Shown here: in pieces, positions 1 to 11,800 of the stretch | How positions within the stretch are numbered: the stretch's first letter is position 1 | Layout of the letters: each line of letters opens with the position of its first letter | Source: Drosophila persimilis | Lineage: Eukaryota > Arthropoda > Insecta > Diptera > Drosophilidae | Length of the DNA stretch: 64,000 nt | NCBI RefSeq assembly: GCF_003286085.1 | Contig: NW_020825365.1 | Span: forward strand, 682,001-746,000 | Reading direction: 5' to 3' | Notes under the pieces: model-generated | The model's input: the letters and a program-made list of their open reading frames with translations, nothing else | The model's database searches: none | What the model was told of the DNA's origin: nothing | Position numbers and translations under genes: made by a program

Positions 1-2942
1 AGATCTACGGCAACCTGGACATTGCCGGTCAGCGAGCATTGGAAAGGGAAAGAGGAGATGGTGGCAGCGGCGGCCTAGCCGGCTTAGCTCCATCTCAACC
101 GGAAACAAGACGGACGGTGTCGCGCCTTGGACGGACTCCGGGCGTACTGCAGAAGCCAACGCCCAGCATGCGATCCATCTCTGCTGTGGACACTGCGGCA
201 GCACAGCGGGCTAAGGCCCGGGCCCAGTACACGCTCTACTCGCGCCAGAAGAAGCCAGTGGGTGCAACAAACTCGACTAACGCGACCCAATCCCAGGGGG
301 GTTTTGGAGGGGCGAGTAGTGGATCCCTGCCACGACCTCGCCTAAACTCCAACAGTAGCAGCCACACAATTGTAACGCCTGGCACGATTACTCCGCGCAC
401 ACGGGGACGCGCAGGAGTATCGCAATCACAGCCAGGATCCCGCTCCACCTCGCCCAGCACAAAGCTGCGAGACCAGTTTGGAGTGGGCAGTTACTACAGA
501 GGTGCGACTGGAGCCATACCCAAGAAGGCTTCCGGGATTCCCAGAAGCACGGCCAGCTCCAGGGAAACAAGTCCCACACGATTGGCTGGTGGCAGCGGCG
601 GTGGCCTAATGAAACGCAGCATGTACTCCACAGGATCAGGCGCACGACGAACGCCCGAGCGAAACAACCCTGTGCGTCCCTCGGCAGCGGCTCGACTGCT
701 GGCCCAATCTCGCGAGGCAGAGCATACGCTAGGCGTGGGAGGAGTCGACGGCAGTGAGGGGCAGGCGGACTTTGTCTCCGGAGACTACATGCGGAGCGGG
801 GGCATGAGGATGGGACGAAAACTAATGGGACGCGACGAATCCGCGGATGACATTGATTCGGAGGCCAGTTCCGTGTGCTCCGAGCGGTCATTCGACTCCA
901 GCTACACGCGGGGCAATAAGTCAAGCTATTCACTGAGTGGATCCCACACCCGCCTGGATTGGAGTGCCCAAAGGGCTCCGCTTGACGACATTGAGACGAT
1001 TATCCAGTACTGCGCATCCACCCACTGGTCTGAGAGGAAGGACGGCCTGATCAGCCTCACGCAGTATCTGGCCGATGGCAAGGAGCTCTCGCATCAGCAG
1101 CTGCAGTGCGTCCTGGACATGTTCCGCAAAATGTTCATGGATACTCACACGAAGGTGTACTCCCTGTTCCTCGACACCGTCACAGAGCTAATTCTCGTGC
1201 ATGCACACGAGCTGCACGACTGGCTGTTCATTCTCCTCACACGGCTGTTCAACAAGCTCGGCACGGACCTGCTCAATTCGATGCATAGCAAAATATGGAA
1301 GACCCTGCAAGTGGTCCACGAGTACTTCCCTACGCAGCTGCAGCTGAAGGAGCTGTTCCGCATCATCTCGGACTCTACTCAGACACCGACTACCAAGACA
1401 CGCATTGCCATTTTAAAGTTCCTCACGGATCTGGCCAATACCTACGGCAAGAGCAGCGACTTTCCCAGCGACCAGAGCCAATCCTGCGAGCGCACTGTTC
1501 TCAAGCTGGCCCAACTGTCGGCGGACCAGAAGTCCATCGAGCTGCGCTCCCAGGCTAGGTGCTGCCTGGTAGCCCTCTACCACCTTAATACCCCAGAGAT
1601 GACAAAGCTTTTGGCCAATCTGCCCAAGGGGTACCAGGACTCGGCCCGCTCTTGCATCCAGTCGCATATGCGGCGGCAGAGCAGCGTCAACTCTGGTGCC
1701 AATTCCCCCAACAGCTCCCCCCTGAGCAGTAGCAGTCCAAAGCCTCTGCAGAGCCCGTCGGTGGGTCCGTTCGCCTCTCTCCAGAGCCATCAACTCAACA
1801 TGAGCTCAACTAGTCCCCGCAGCCGGCAGTCATCGGTGGAGCAGGAGCTGCTCTACACCTCGGAGCTGGAGGTGCAACACAACATCCAGAAGACGTCCGA
1901 GGAGATCCGTCACTGCTTTGGCGGCCAATATAACTCGCTGGCACCCAATGGCTTCAACGGACATCTGCAGTACCACGAGCAGGCTCAGCAGGACTCGTGT
2001 GCCTCCCTGTCTTCCAACTCCAAGACGCAATCGTCGGCCAACACCACACAATCGAACACCCCAGAGTCGGCAACCATGCGGCTTGACCAGCTAGACAGGG
2101 GCGTCATGACACAATCGACGATGGCCAAGTCCCCTCTCCCCACTGGCGATCCCAAGTTGATTGTCTCCATCAGCAGGGCAGAAAACGGCGAGCTGATCCT
2201 GCCCGGCGATCTTCTGGAGAGCGAGGTGGTGTCCGTGGCCCTGACCCTCACCAAGGACCAGCCGGTGGAGCACCTGCAGATGTGGCTTACAAATTTGGGA
2301 ATCTGTATCAAGGGTGGCAACTGTGAGCTGCCAAACAAACACTTCAGATCGGTAATGCGTATGCTGCTCCACATCCTGGAAGCGGAGCACACGGATGTGG
2401 TGACCGCTTCCCTGCATGTGCTCAGCAAGATCATGCGGAGCAACTCGATGCGGCACAACTGGATGCACTTCCTCGAGCTGATACTGCTGAAGGTCATCCA
2501 TTGCTACCAGCACAGCAAGGAAGCTAGTCGGGAGATCGACGGCATGATAGTACGAATAGCCCCATGCCTGCCGCTCGACTTGACAATCAACATAGTGAAT
2601 CCGGTTATTGCCACGGGCGAGTTTCCCACCAACTTGTGCGCCATTAAGATCCTGCTGGAGGTGACCGAGCACTATGGCGCGAATATCACAGACGCCCATC
2701 TGGATGTTGTGTTTCCCAATTTGGCGCGATGCACGGACGATCAGGAGTCTATGGTGCGTAAGGCAGCGGTCTTTTGCATCGTGAAGCTGTACATTGTGCT
2801 TGGCGAGGAGAAGGTTAAGCCCAAGCTGACGGCGCTGAACCCTAGCAAGCGGCGGCTGCTTAACGTCTACATTGAGAAGCAGAGAAATTCAAGCGGCGGT
2901 GGCAGCTCCACCAAGAACTCCTCGGCGGCCTCATCCTCATGA
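1..2942 (+). CDS. chb: CLASP-family microtubule regulator (chromosome bows/orbit), 3' part
   Basis: Open from the window edge (frame beginning at base 3) to the TGA at 2940-2942, so about 979 C-terminal residues are present and the 5' exons lie outside. CLASPs bind microtubule plus ends, kinetochores and spindle, promoting rescue and tubulin incorporation. Visible: a basic Ser/Arg/Pro-rich linker (bases ~100-850) with an SGIP motif near 530-545, the SxIP type that binds EB1; an acidic/serine segment (DSEASSVCSERS, ~855-890) also found in vertebrate CLASPs; a TOG/HEAT domain (~985-1670) starting around CASTHWSERKDGL; a Ser/Gln-rich spacer; and a C-terminal helical repeat domain (~2200-2850), the region that recruits CLIP/CENP-E-type partners in the family. 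No introns interrupt this part. The first in-frame ATG inside the window is not the true start. Confidence 0.95.
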   Translation, partial: IYGNLDIAGQRALERERGDGGSGGLAGLAPSQPETRRTVSRLGRTPGVLQKPTPSMRSISAVDTAAAQRAKARAQYTLYSRQKKPVGATNSTNATQSQGGFGGASSGSLPRPRLNSNSSSHTIVTPGTITPRTRGRAGVSQSQPGSRSTSPSTKLRDQFGVGSYYRGATGAIPKKASGIPRSTASSRETSPTRLAGGSGGGLMKRSMYSTGSGARRTPERNNPVRPSAAARLLAQSREAEHTLGVGGVDGSEGQADFVSGDYMRSGGMRMGRKLMGRDESADDIDSEASSVCSERSFDSSYTRGNKSSYSLSGSHTRLDWSAQRAPLDDIETIIQYCASTHWSERKDGLISLTQYLADGKELSHQQLQCVLDMFRKMFMDTHTKVYSLFLDTVTELILVHAHELHDWLFILLTRLFNKLGTDLLNSMHSKIWKTLQVVHEYFPTQLQLKELFRIISDSTQTPTTKTRIAILKFLTDLANTYGKSSDFPSDQSQSCERTVLKLAQLSADQKSIELRSQARCCLVALYHLNTPEMTKLLANLPKGYQDSARSCIQSHMRRQSSVNSGANSPNSSPLSSSSPKPLQSPSVGPFASLQSHQLNMSSTSPRSRQSSVEQELLYTSELEVQHNIQKTSEEIRHCFGGQYNSLAPNGFNGHLQYHEQAQQDSCASLSSNSKTQSSANTTQSNTPESATMRLDQLDRGVMTQSTMAKSPLPTGDPKLIVSISRAENGELILPGDLLESEVVSVALTLTKDQPVEHLQMWLTNLGICIKGGNCELPNKHFRSVMRMLLHILEAEHTDVVTASLHVLSKIMRSNSMRHNWMHFLELILLKVIHCYQHSKEASREIDGMIVRIAPCLPLDLTINIVNPVIATGEFPTNLCAIKILLEVTEHYGANITDAHLDVVFPNLARCTDDQESMVRKAAVFCIVKLYIVLGEEKVKPKLTALNPSKRRLLNVYIEKQRNSSGGGSSTKNSSAASSS

Positions 2943-3620
2943 TTGCAGGCGCGCTCGCCGGCCCGGCACCACAAAGACACTGACGCAACGCCGTCACTTA
3001 GCATACGCAAGCAGTGAAGGACGAGGGAAACGATTTAATGATATATAACTAATGATATAACAAATTATTTATAACTCTAATTCTTACTGAAAATGATATA
3101 TGAGTATATTTATTGTAAAAGAATGCAAAAAAAACCCTTTAAAATTGTCAACAGATCAAACAATTATATTATATAATGATAAATCAAACCCCAATTGTAC
3201 TAATATGAAATATAAGAAGAAAGATCTATAGTCAACTGTCATGCTAATGCTAACTCTGTGCTTCTCCCACGTTTCCGACTATATACACCTCGACTAAATT
3301 GTTTATAAAATGATTTACAATGGCTTTTCCTAATATGCTTTGTATTGTATTTAGTTCCATAAATTCTCGTGTCCTTGCTTCATTTCTGCTCAACTGATTC
3401 TAATTAATTTACGATTATACTACTGTTTTCACAACTGAACTATTTTTGTAATTAATTTAAAAACACAACACGAACACAAACAAGAACAACAATAAACGAT
3501 TCTAGGTTATGTAATAATATTTATAAATTAATTAAACAATAAAACAGTTAAACCGAATTGCCACCAATCCCCGAAATACTATATATACTCGTACAAAATA
3601 AAGTACAAGGACCTTAGTAT
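2943..3620 (+). terminator. chb: chb 3' UTR with several polyadenylation signals
   Basis: A+T-rich sequence directly after the chb stop. AATAAA hexamers occur at 3491-3496, 3538-3543 and 3597-3602, so alternative 3' ends are likely. There are no ORFs of note. Confidence 0.6.
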
Positions 3621-3824
3621 TTTGTTTACCAACATCCTTTTGCTAATCATTTTTTGTGTAATTTATTTCATAAAATTCAAACTTTCAAATATTTATTTAC
3701 ACTCGGACTTAATTATACTAAATACTTGTGTTCTTATTCCTCCACTGCTTTTGTTGAAGGTGCCGATTTTACATTTGGGACGGGGGGGTTGATTGTGTCC
3801 ACGATACAAGGTTTACTTTCTTTT

Positions 3825-4235
3825 TATACCCGATACTCAATACTGATACCCGTTAATACATATTCTTGAGTCCGATAAAGGCATGTTTGGTGTCTGTCCA
3901 TCCGCAAAAAACGCAGAATCATAGAAAATTACCATATCTACCAGATTATCGAATCTGGCTTAGATCAAATCATTGTCATACCCATAAGAAACAAATTAAA
4001 CTGCAGTTGCTACGCAGCGCCTTCTATGCGCTTCCTCATTTTCTCTCCCTCTTTCTCTCTCTCACACGCTCTTTCTCGTGCAGTGTACGCCGTCTGGCGG
4101 AGGGGAGCGATACGTTCGGTCGTTAGATATGTTCGGTCATTATTTTTGCGAACAGCGACTGACCACAAGACAGAAAGAGAAAGAAAGCATGCGACAGTTA
4201 CTGGCTCCGATATCAATAAATGTAGAGGTTATATA
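3825..4235 (+). mobile_element. Old DINE-1/INE-1-like element fragment
   Basis: Starts with TATACCCGATACT (3825-3837), the same 13-mer that bounds the two young elements at 27095 and 31486, here in the opposite orientation. The part around 3995-4020 (AAACTGCAGTTGCTACGCAGCGCC) is the diverged reverse complement of the stretch near 27255-27285. A TC-rich block and 'CTCTTTCTCGTGCAGTGT' (4069-4086) recur at 30520-30540 in another old copy. The right end is uncertain. Confidence 0.55.
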
Positions 4236-4715
4236 CATATGTACATATGTATGTATATATTTATTTTTTGGGTAAGCGTCTTCAAAATTTTAATAGTCCC
4301 TAATTCTAACGGAAAGGACAAAGGCTTCGACAAAGGAGACAAAAAGGAACTAGTACATGAGGTTGAGATTTAACTGTGTTTGCCGTCTTATAAAAAGGCA
4401 AAATTTGTACTAATAAATCTGTATATCTGCTCTAAAATCCAATCCTCGAGGGATGGGAGAAAGCTCATTTGAGTTATTTTTAGATCGTTTCCCCGATTCA
4501 GAAAGTTTAAAAATATTGATGTTTTCAGTTTTAGTTTTAATTGTTGGGAATATTAGCATTAGGTATTGAAGCATTTAATAGCCTGAAAATTTTGCACACC
4601 ACCCTTAGGAAAAGGATATTACATTATTAATGAATTATTATTAATATTAATAATTACGATAATTACGTTTCACATTTTAACGTGCACATCATGTAGCCAA
4701 TTAGCCATTAGCTAA

Positions 4716-5062
4716 CCTTGTAGAAAATTGATTCATAAATCGGATAAAGCTATGTGTTCAGGGCTGAGGGTCCTAGCTAGCTAGTAATTCGGTTTAATAT
4801 CAAAATCGAGGAATATGATTTCCATGATGGACAAAGAACGATTAACCCGTTGTAAGCCAGTGGGTATTGAAATACACTCCGCTAAAATTATGCAATTTGA
4901 AGAATTTAAACGCAGTTCAGATGAAACATATCGTGGTAATTTTTTTTTTAAGTAAAAAGATTGGATGGGTATACAAGAAGTATTTACATGCAGAATTATT
5001 ATCCACAGTTTAACTTAAGTTGTTTTCCTGCTTAAATAGAGGGCTGTTTAGTGGGTTAATTC
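4716..5062. repeat. Dispersed repeat unit (obscura-type), copy 1
   Basis: Aligns by eye, with many differences, to 16377-16722 in the same orientation. Shared landmarks are GTAGAAAATT...ATCGGATAAA, GAGGGTCCTAGCTAGC and ...GTGGGTTAA. Its first ~90 bases are also the reverse complement of a unit found twice at 12621-12705 and 12820-12903 and once at 26933-27016. It has no coding capacity. Confidence 0.6.
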
Positions 5063-5309
5063 TCTGGCGTACCTTCAGCCGGCCTTATTTTTACCTTCTT
5101 TGCTTAAACATATTTTAAATCTAATATAATAAAAGTGACTACTAAAGAATTGGGCAATCTAGTGAAAAATTGATTAATTTATAGCATATAATCTATTTTT
5201 CGGTGCTTCCTGCCTTTGGCCCCACAACAACACTCTTTCTCGGGCCGCAAAAAATGTAAACAACATAAAAATAAATACATATGTACATATATATAAATAT
5301 ACGTTAATA

Positions 5310-6099
5310 ATGAGAACTAGCTACAAGAAAAATCGTCCCTTCGATTTTAAACTAATTAATCTAGTTGAGCCCCATCCGGTGCTTTACAGGCGCTCGGGTC
5401 TCTCAACATACGATGCCATGAAGGCCAAAACGGATATCTGGACACAAATAGCAAAGATCATGGGCTGCGATGGTAAGGTCAAAGAGGTCCTTTTGACATC
5501 TACATTAAATCCAATTAATTCCCATAGTTGACTTTTGCCTGATGCGCTGGAATAATCTGCACTACCAGTTTCGCAAGGAATTTCGGCGGGCGGACACCAA
5601 GGGATCAAGTTGGCCATACCTTGAACGCCTGCGCTTTCTGGCAAATATCCGACCTGGTGGTGCAAAGAGCAAGGCCAACGCTGAAGATTCCACCACCATT
5701 CCATCACCAGACAAAACGATGTCGACTCAAGAGAATGAAGGTTCGCCATCGGAAGCACCAATAGTGGTGTGGGAGGAGTACAATGATGGCAGCGGAATTG
5801 ACCTCGAAAATTCGTATATCATCGAAGAGATCATTGAGGAAGCAAGCGATGAAGTCATGCATGAGGAGATCATATATGAAGATATTGAGGAACATAAAAT
5901 CAACAGCTCTGAATCTGATAAGCAGCAGATGGTCGGCTCCCCCATTTGCCCAAGAAGCTATTTCTTTAAAATGGACGAGATCCTCGACCAGTTCAAGCAA
6001 CCCCAGCGACAACGAGCTGAGCGCCGGATCATGGCCTTCCTGCTTAAGTGTCAGCTCCGTTCATTGCACAATCAGCCCGTGGATGATTTGGTTATTTAG
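5310..6099 (+). CDS. MADF-domain (Adf1/hinge-type) DNA-binding protein with BESS-like tail
   Basis: Two exons, 5310-5472 and 5528-6099, joined across a 55-nt intron (GTAAGG...CATAG). This gives 244 residues. The join reads GCDVDFCLMRWNNLHYQFRKEF and completes an N-terminal MADF domain (~residues 12-100), the Myb/SANT-related fold that binds DNA in Adf1-type regulators. The conserved tryptophans are in DIWTQIA, MRWNNL and SWPYLERL. The middle is very acidic (EEIIEEASDEVMHEEIIYEDIEE). The C-terminus (KMDEILDQFKQ...AFLLKCQLRSL) resembles a BESS interaction motif. This family is greatly expanded in Drosophila and I cannot assign the orthologue. The stop lies 67 bp from the end of the convergent UQCC1 gene, so their 3' UTRs probably overlap. 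Confidence 0.85.
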
Positions 6100-6166
6100 T
6101 TTATAGGCTTTCACATATTCTCAACTTTAGCCAAAAAAAAGAACAGACTAAACAGAAACACTAAAA

Positions 6167-7186
6167 TTACACCTTGCATTTGTCCAGATCCAGCCAGGCC
6201 ACCTTTGGCTTTGTGATGAACTGTTCCCGGGGCAAGCTGTCCAGCATGACGGCTTGCTGGCGCACATATTTAACGAGTCTCTCAATCTGCGCATAGTCAT
6301 CGCAGTTCATCTCGAAGAAGCGTCGCCACAGGGCGCCGGCCAGCACGCGGTCGTCCGACATGATACCCTCGTCGTAGGCAATGAGTGCGGCCTGAAATTG
6401 CTCCGATAGCGTCTCGATTTGTTGCCTTGTTCGGGAGGGATTGTGTGCCTGGAAAAGATCAAGGCATTTAGCAGGGATTGAAGAAGTTTATTAGCGCCCG
6501 CCAACTCACTCCCAACTTCTTGGCACGGGTGTTTACATCTCCCCACATTGCCTCCACGATGCAGTTGCGCAGAAAGCGTCCATCCTCGCCGGTCTCCGAG
6601 CCCTCGGCCATGGAGCGCATCAAGAGCAGCCAGACGTGCAGCTCTGTGACCAGGAACCACGAGTTGAACGTGTTGGGCAGACTGAAGTCACGAAAGAAGG
6701 CGACATAGTTGATCTTATCCGCCACGCTCTCATACAACAGATGACTGGTTACCTTGAGGCGCTGCCATTGAAAAACGTAGCCATAGCTATAGGTCTATAA
6801 TTTAGTGGAGCACGGCACCACTTACCGCCTTTGTGTTGGGTGTGAAGCCCACTTTGTTCATTACTCTCTTAAGAATTCCGTCGTCGGCTGGAGGTTCTGG
6901 TGTCGTCGGCTTTGTTTTATCCGCACTGTCCATTACCCTGGCGGACGAGCACAGACGGCAGGACTGAGAATATACGACTGAACAACCTGCAGTCTGTTTA
7001 AAAGGCTGACCTACCTGAGGAATAATAAGAGATTCAAGTTATTACCGTGTTTATATAAGACATGCACGGCAGTGCATTCAAATATTGGTTTTGTGAATAA
7101 ATAAGGTAATTTTACATATATGGTCTTACCAAGTGGATTTTGGATATGCCGGTGGCCAGCCTTGCAACTGCCCGAGTGCACTGCAT
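6167..7186 (-). CDS. UQCC1: UQCC1/CBP3-like complex III assembly chaperone
   Basis: Four exons on the minus strand: 7130-7186, 6826-7014, 6510-6761 and 6167-6448. Phases agree throughout and give 259 residues. The ubiquinol-cytochrome c chaperone domain fills the C-terminal two thirds ([82 protein letters not shown]). In yeast and human this family binds newly made cytochrome b and assists complex III assembly in the mitochondrial matrix. The short first exon encodes [19 protein letters not shown], basic with no acidic residue, as expected for a mitochondrial presequence. Start chosen because it is the first ATG giving that presequence, 192 bp from the divergent Surf1 start. The fly orthologue name is not assigned. 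Confidence 0.88.
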
Positions 7187-7378
7187 ATTTAAATATCTCT
7201 AAAATTGACTAAAACAAATTCGTTTATACAAATTATTAGTGGCACGCGACAACAGCTGGTCGAATGGAGCTGCCAACTTGATTGAAATAAGTCCTCACTT
7301 AAGCAGCTGTGTTGGTGAAATGTGGAAGTTGTTGTAATTAAATATTAATCTTAAATTAAATATAAGCAATAGCGAAAT
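7187..7378. promoter_or_regulatory. Shared divergent promoter region UQCC1/Surf1
   Basis: 192 bp separate the two start codons, so both 5' UTRs and both core promoters must lie here, unless distant leader exons exist. No TATA box is evident on either side, as is common for housekeeping mitochondrial genes. Co-regulation is inference. Confidence 0.5.
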
Positions 7379-8455
7379 ATGCTGCGTTTGGGTGGTAAAC
7401 AAATGTGCCGACAGGGTGCCTGGGTATTTCAACGCGTTTCGTGCCTGCCCTGCAGCAGAAATATTTTACAAACGGCCACGAGAAAGATGACACAACAGCG
7501 TTCGCCGGTAGATTTTACCACAAGCATTCGTAAGGATCCCAAGGAAAAGGACAAGATCACAGCTCTTGGCTGGTTCCTGCTGGTGGGGTGACGGTGGCAG
7601 TCTTCAAATTATATTGTTTTAACCAATTCCTATTTCTTAGCTCATACCCGCTACCACATTTGGCCTGGGCTGCTGGCAGGTAAAGCGCAAAATCTGGAAG
7701 GAGCAGCTAATTAAGGATTTGCACGAGCAGCTAAATGTGAAACCAGTAGATCTCCCCGAAAAGTATACTCCCCATCATTTTCCATGTGTTCCTTGTTTTA
7801 AAATTGCGTTCCTTTTAGTCTAAATGATTTGTCCCACATGGAATATCGCCTAGTCAATGTGCGTGGACGGTTCCTTCACGACAAGGAGATGCGCATGGGA
7901 CCGCGATCACTCATACGTCCCGACGGTGGGGAGACACAGGGTGGTTTATTCTCCCAGCGTGACGCCGGCAATGGTTACTTGATTGTAACTCCTTTTCAGC
8001 TGTCGGACAGAGAGTAAGTTGCTCTCAGCGCTATCTTCGATGAATCCTCATCATTTGTACCTCTTTACAGTGACATTGTGCTAATCAATCGTGGCTGGGT
8101 GTCCCGCAAGCATGTGGATCCGGAGTCACGCGCCCTGGCGCAGGATCAGTCGGAAGTGGAGCTCACGGCTGTGGTCCGTCAGGGGGAATCGCGTCCTCAG
8201 TTCACGCCCGACCACAAGGGCGTAAATATGTACCTGTACCGCGACTTGCCACGCATGTGCGCGGCCACAGGGGCTGCCCCAGTATTCCTGGATGCCATCT
8301 ACGATCCCCAAGGTATACGGAACGGTCCAATCGGTGGCCAGACCCGCATCACCCTGCGTAACGATCACATGTCGTATTTGGTGACCTGGTTCAGCCTGTC
8401 AGCAGCTACCTCGTTCTTGTGGTACCGACAGATCGTCAAGCGATTACCGTTTTAA
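7379..8455 (+). CDS. Surf1: SURF1 cytochrome c oxidase assembly factor
   Basis: Exons 7379-7582, 7641-7762, 7819-8013 and 8071-8455 join in frame to 301 residues, the usual SURF1 length. SURF1 is a mitochondrial inner-membrane protein with two transmembrane helices that helps insert heme a and assemble early complex IV intermediates. Visible: a basic N-terminal presequence; first membrane segment ALGWFLL-LIPATTFGLGCWQ (~residues 60-78, split by intron 1) followed by the family signature WQVKRKIWK; the soluble intermembrane-space domain with RLVNVRGRF, GPRS and VLINRGWVS; and a second membrane helix near the C-terminus (YLVTWFSLSAATSFLWY). Transcribed divergently from UQCC1 and convergently with sgl (383 bp between stops). 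Confidence 0.95.
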
Positions 8456-8838
8456 ATGGAATGAAACACAATTATTTTTATTTTTATAAAATTTACATGC
8501 TCTCGTGTAAATGCCTTTGATTTTAATGAGCCATATACAGAATGTGCATATGCTGTACGGTTTAATATTGCAACTGCCGATCCTCGAGTGGGGGATCGAC
8601 GTGGTAATAGGAATACAAATACGGTTCAAGGGAGTGCTTACGCTGGCAACAGGAAGTGTGGACGTATACCTCCTTTTGGGCGTTCCTAGCAGAATACTTT
8701 AACTATATAAAAAAACACACACATCTAGATACAGATACAAATACGGTTACGGGATATTTACAAATTAGTCGAGTAAATACTGGAAACTTTAAGTGTAAAT
8801 GCCATAGTCGTCGTAGCTTCGTCGCCCGCCTCATTCGC

Positions 8839-11800
8839 CTACAGCTGTGGTACAATGCCCCAGGAGCGGAGCAGGCCGGACCGCTGATACTTCTTGCCAA
8901 TGGTCTGGACATGGAAACCGATCTGGTGCAGTCGCTCGTGATCCAGGATCTTTCGTCCGTCAAAGATATAGGCCGGCTTCATCATCGACTGGTAGATGCG
9001 CTGGAAATCCAAGTCCACGAATTCGTCCCACTCGGTGCAGATGACGAGGGCGTGTGTGGCCCGCACAGCGCTGTACGGATCGCTGTGGATTTGAACCGCC
9101 TTCTTGACGTTCTCCGGCGACTCCGTGACGCTTGGGTGCGTCAGGTCATCGATTATCTGCTCGGGCTCCACTTTGGGGTCGTAAATGTCCAGCTTGGCAC
9201 CCTCCTCTAGCAGCGTCTGGCACACGGTTATGGCCGCCGTTTCCCGAGTATCGCCCGTGTTCTTCTTGAAGGCAAAGCCCAAGATGGCAATCCGCTTGTC
9301 CGACACCGTGTTGAACAGGCTCTCGATGATCTTCTGGGAGAAGCGGCGCTTCTGGTAGTCGTTCATGTCGATGACCTGTTGCCAGTAGGTCGCCACCTCC
9401 GGCAGATTCAGATTCTCGCAAATGTAGATCAAGTTTAGTATGTCCTTTTGGAAGCAGCTGCCACCGAATCCCACCGATGCCTGCAGGAACTTCGAGCCAA
9501 TGCGCGAGTCCAGGCCCACGGCCCGAGCCACCTCCGAGACATCGGCCCCGGTGGCCTCGCACACGGCCGACAGCGAGTTGATGCTGGAGATGCGCTGAGC
9601 AAGGAAAGCATTCGCCGCCAGTTTGGACAATTCGCTGCTCCAGGTATTCGTTGTGAGGATGTGCTGCTTGGGTATCCAATGCTCGTAGATCCAGGATAGC
9701 TTGGCCACGGCTTCATGGCCCTCTGTCGTCTCCTCTCCACCGATCAGCACCCGATCCGCATTCAACAGATCGTTAATGGCCGTTCCCTCCGCAAGGAATT
9801 CCGGATTGGACAGGATGTCATAGTGGATGCCCGGCTTCTGGTTTGCCCTGAGTATATGCATAATGCTCTCCGCCGCTCTCACGGGCACCGTGCTCTTTTC
9901 CACCACAATCTTGTTAGATTGCGCTATTTCGGCAATCATTCTTGCGGCACTCTCCACATACTTAAGATCCGCTGCGCGTCCTGCATAGATATTGAAATAG
10001 TGTTAGATGGTCGGTCGGTGATTGAGTGATTGACGATCAATTTATGTATTACCTTTGCCATTGCCGGAAACTTTTGTGGGCGTATTCACCGATATGAAGA
10101 TGAGGTCCGCCTCCTTGATGGCCGTTTCAATGTCCGTGGAGAAGAACAGATTCACATTGCGGCACTTCTTTACTACCTCATCCAGACCAGGCTGTGAACA
10201 AAATGGAAAGAGAAATGTCATTCAAATATGTAAACATACATATTTGTAACATGTGGTTGGTTGCCCCAGTTCTGTGGCTTATAATCCCAGTCACGATCTA
10301 TCCCTCCCTGACGTTCTACATTTGGCCGATGATAAGATTAAATACCTTTCTATATATTGTGTTTTGTGTACGTGTTGGTACCTTATCCAAAAATGTATGT
10401 GCGTTTCCTAGGAAACACCCATTCTATCAATCAAGTTCTAGTTCTGTTCACGTGCTGAAATGGCCTTTTTATGCGATTAAATTAAAAATTAACAGTGTCT
10501 TGCCTCAATGAGATCTCAAGCTTATGTAATCCCCTTTTATTCAGCTTTTTGAAACCAGATTTATATCCATTTTTGTTCTCGTGCGGAATGTTCATTGAAC
10601 TCGGATACATTTCAGATACAGATTTCTGGGGGAAAGCAGGTGTTAATTTAATAAATGGGAATCTCGGGAATACACAAAATATACAACAATATGTATGTAA
10701 AAAGATATTTCTGCTATATTAGGGCCCAAATTTTGTTGGAGAGTGCCGTCTGGAAAGGAAATGAATACAATTTCTTATCAAAAAGTCATTAGTCTCTTCA
10801 CTGATAAGTTTTTTTTTTGCAATGTTGTGACAAATTAGCAAAATGCGGAAACCAAGGGAATACATGTTCATGTTCATACATATGTACATACATGGCTGAG
10901 TTCAAAAAATTTAAAACAATGGGCAGGAACCAATTATGCAAATGCAAAACACTGCAAAAGTAGGATGGATGTTAATGTTGATGTCAATGGGCTGTGTTGG
11001 TGTTGACAAGGCCGCATCGATAGTTGCAGCAAGCTTGCACCGCCTCTGTTTATATGGTGGTGACGTTGACGACGATGATGATGCAATCCACGTTAAGTGA
11101 ATATCAATAAAAGAATAAAGAATTGTGTGCTTTAAACGGACCTTGGCAACATCTTCAGCCCCCACCCATCCTAAACGTTGAGGTTTCACTCACTGCTTGG
11201 AATTCATAGTGTAAATATTTTTATTTTTTCAACGATTCCTATGAACGTGTGGTAATTTCTCAGCTAAGACATATACATATATACATTTCCAGTGAATCCG
11301 CAGCAGAACCGTGATAGCACCCATTCCCTATTCCCCATTCCATTCCACATTCGTGCTTATCTGCCACTCTCTGGACAAGAGACTTTTGCTTTGGTAGACC
11401 CACAGATAAGAAGTTAAGAGCTCTTAGCGAATAGGGGCAGACGGAAGCCGCCAGGGCGGAAATGCGACAGTAAAGCGAGTGACTGCGTGTCTCAGGAATT
11501 GGGGACAACCCATGAAATTAATACTTCGAGAAGCTTACAAGAATATGGCTTCTCATCTGTGGAGGAAGCCCTGATAGAATTTACTGGACAGCAGGTCTGC
11601 GTAAAATCGATTCCCACGCTTGGTTTCCCGCCTCGTATACTAAACTCATTTCTGCTGCAATCATTTGCCACTTAGCGAATCATTTTCCCATTTATGAATG
11701 ACTAATGTCTTGGAGAACACACTTGTGCCGCTCTGACCATTGACCTTGTTGTGGGGCCCAAGTGCGCCAAGCACCTGTACGATGGAGTGTGTCCAATGCT

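Larger units (their letters stand above)
2943..5309. other. Intergenic interval chb to MADF gene
   Basis: Contains the chb 3' UTR, the old DINE-like fragment and repeat unit copy 1, followed by A+T-rich DNA (5070-5309) with a TACATATGTACATATATAT palindromic tract just before the MADF start codon. I see no further gene. Confidence 0.6.
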
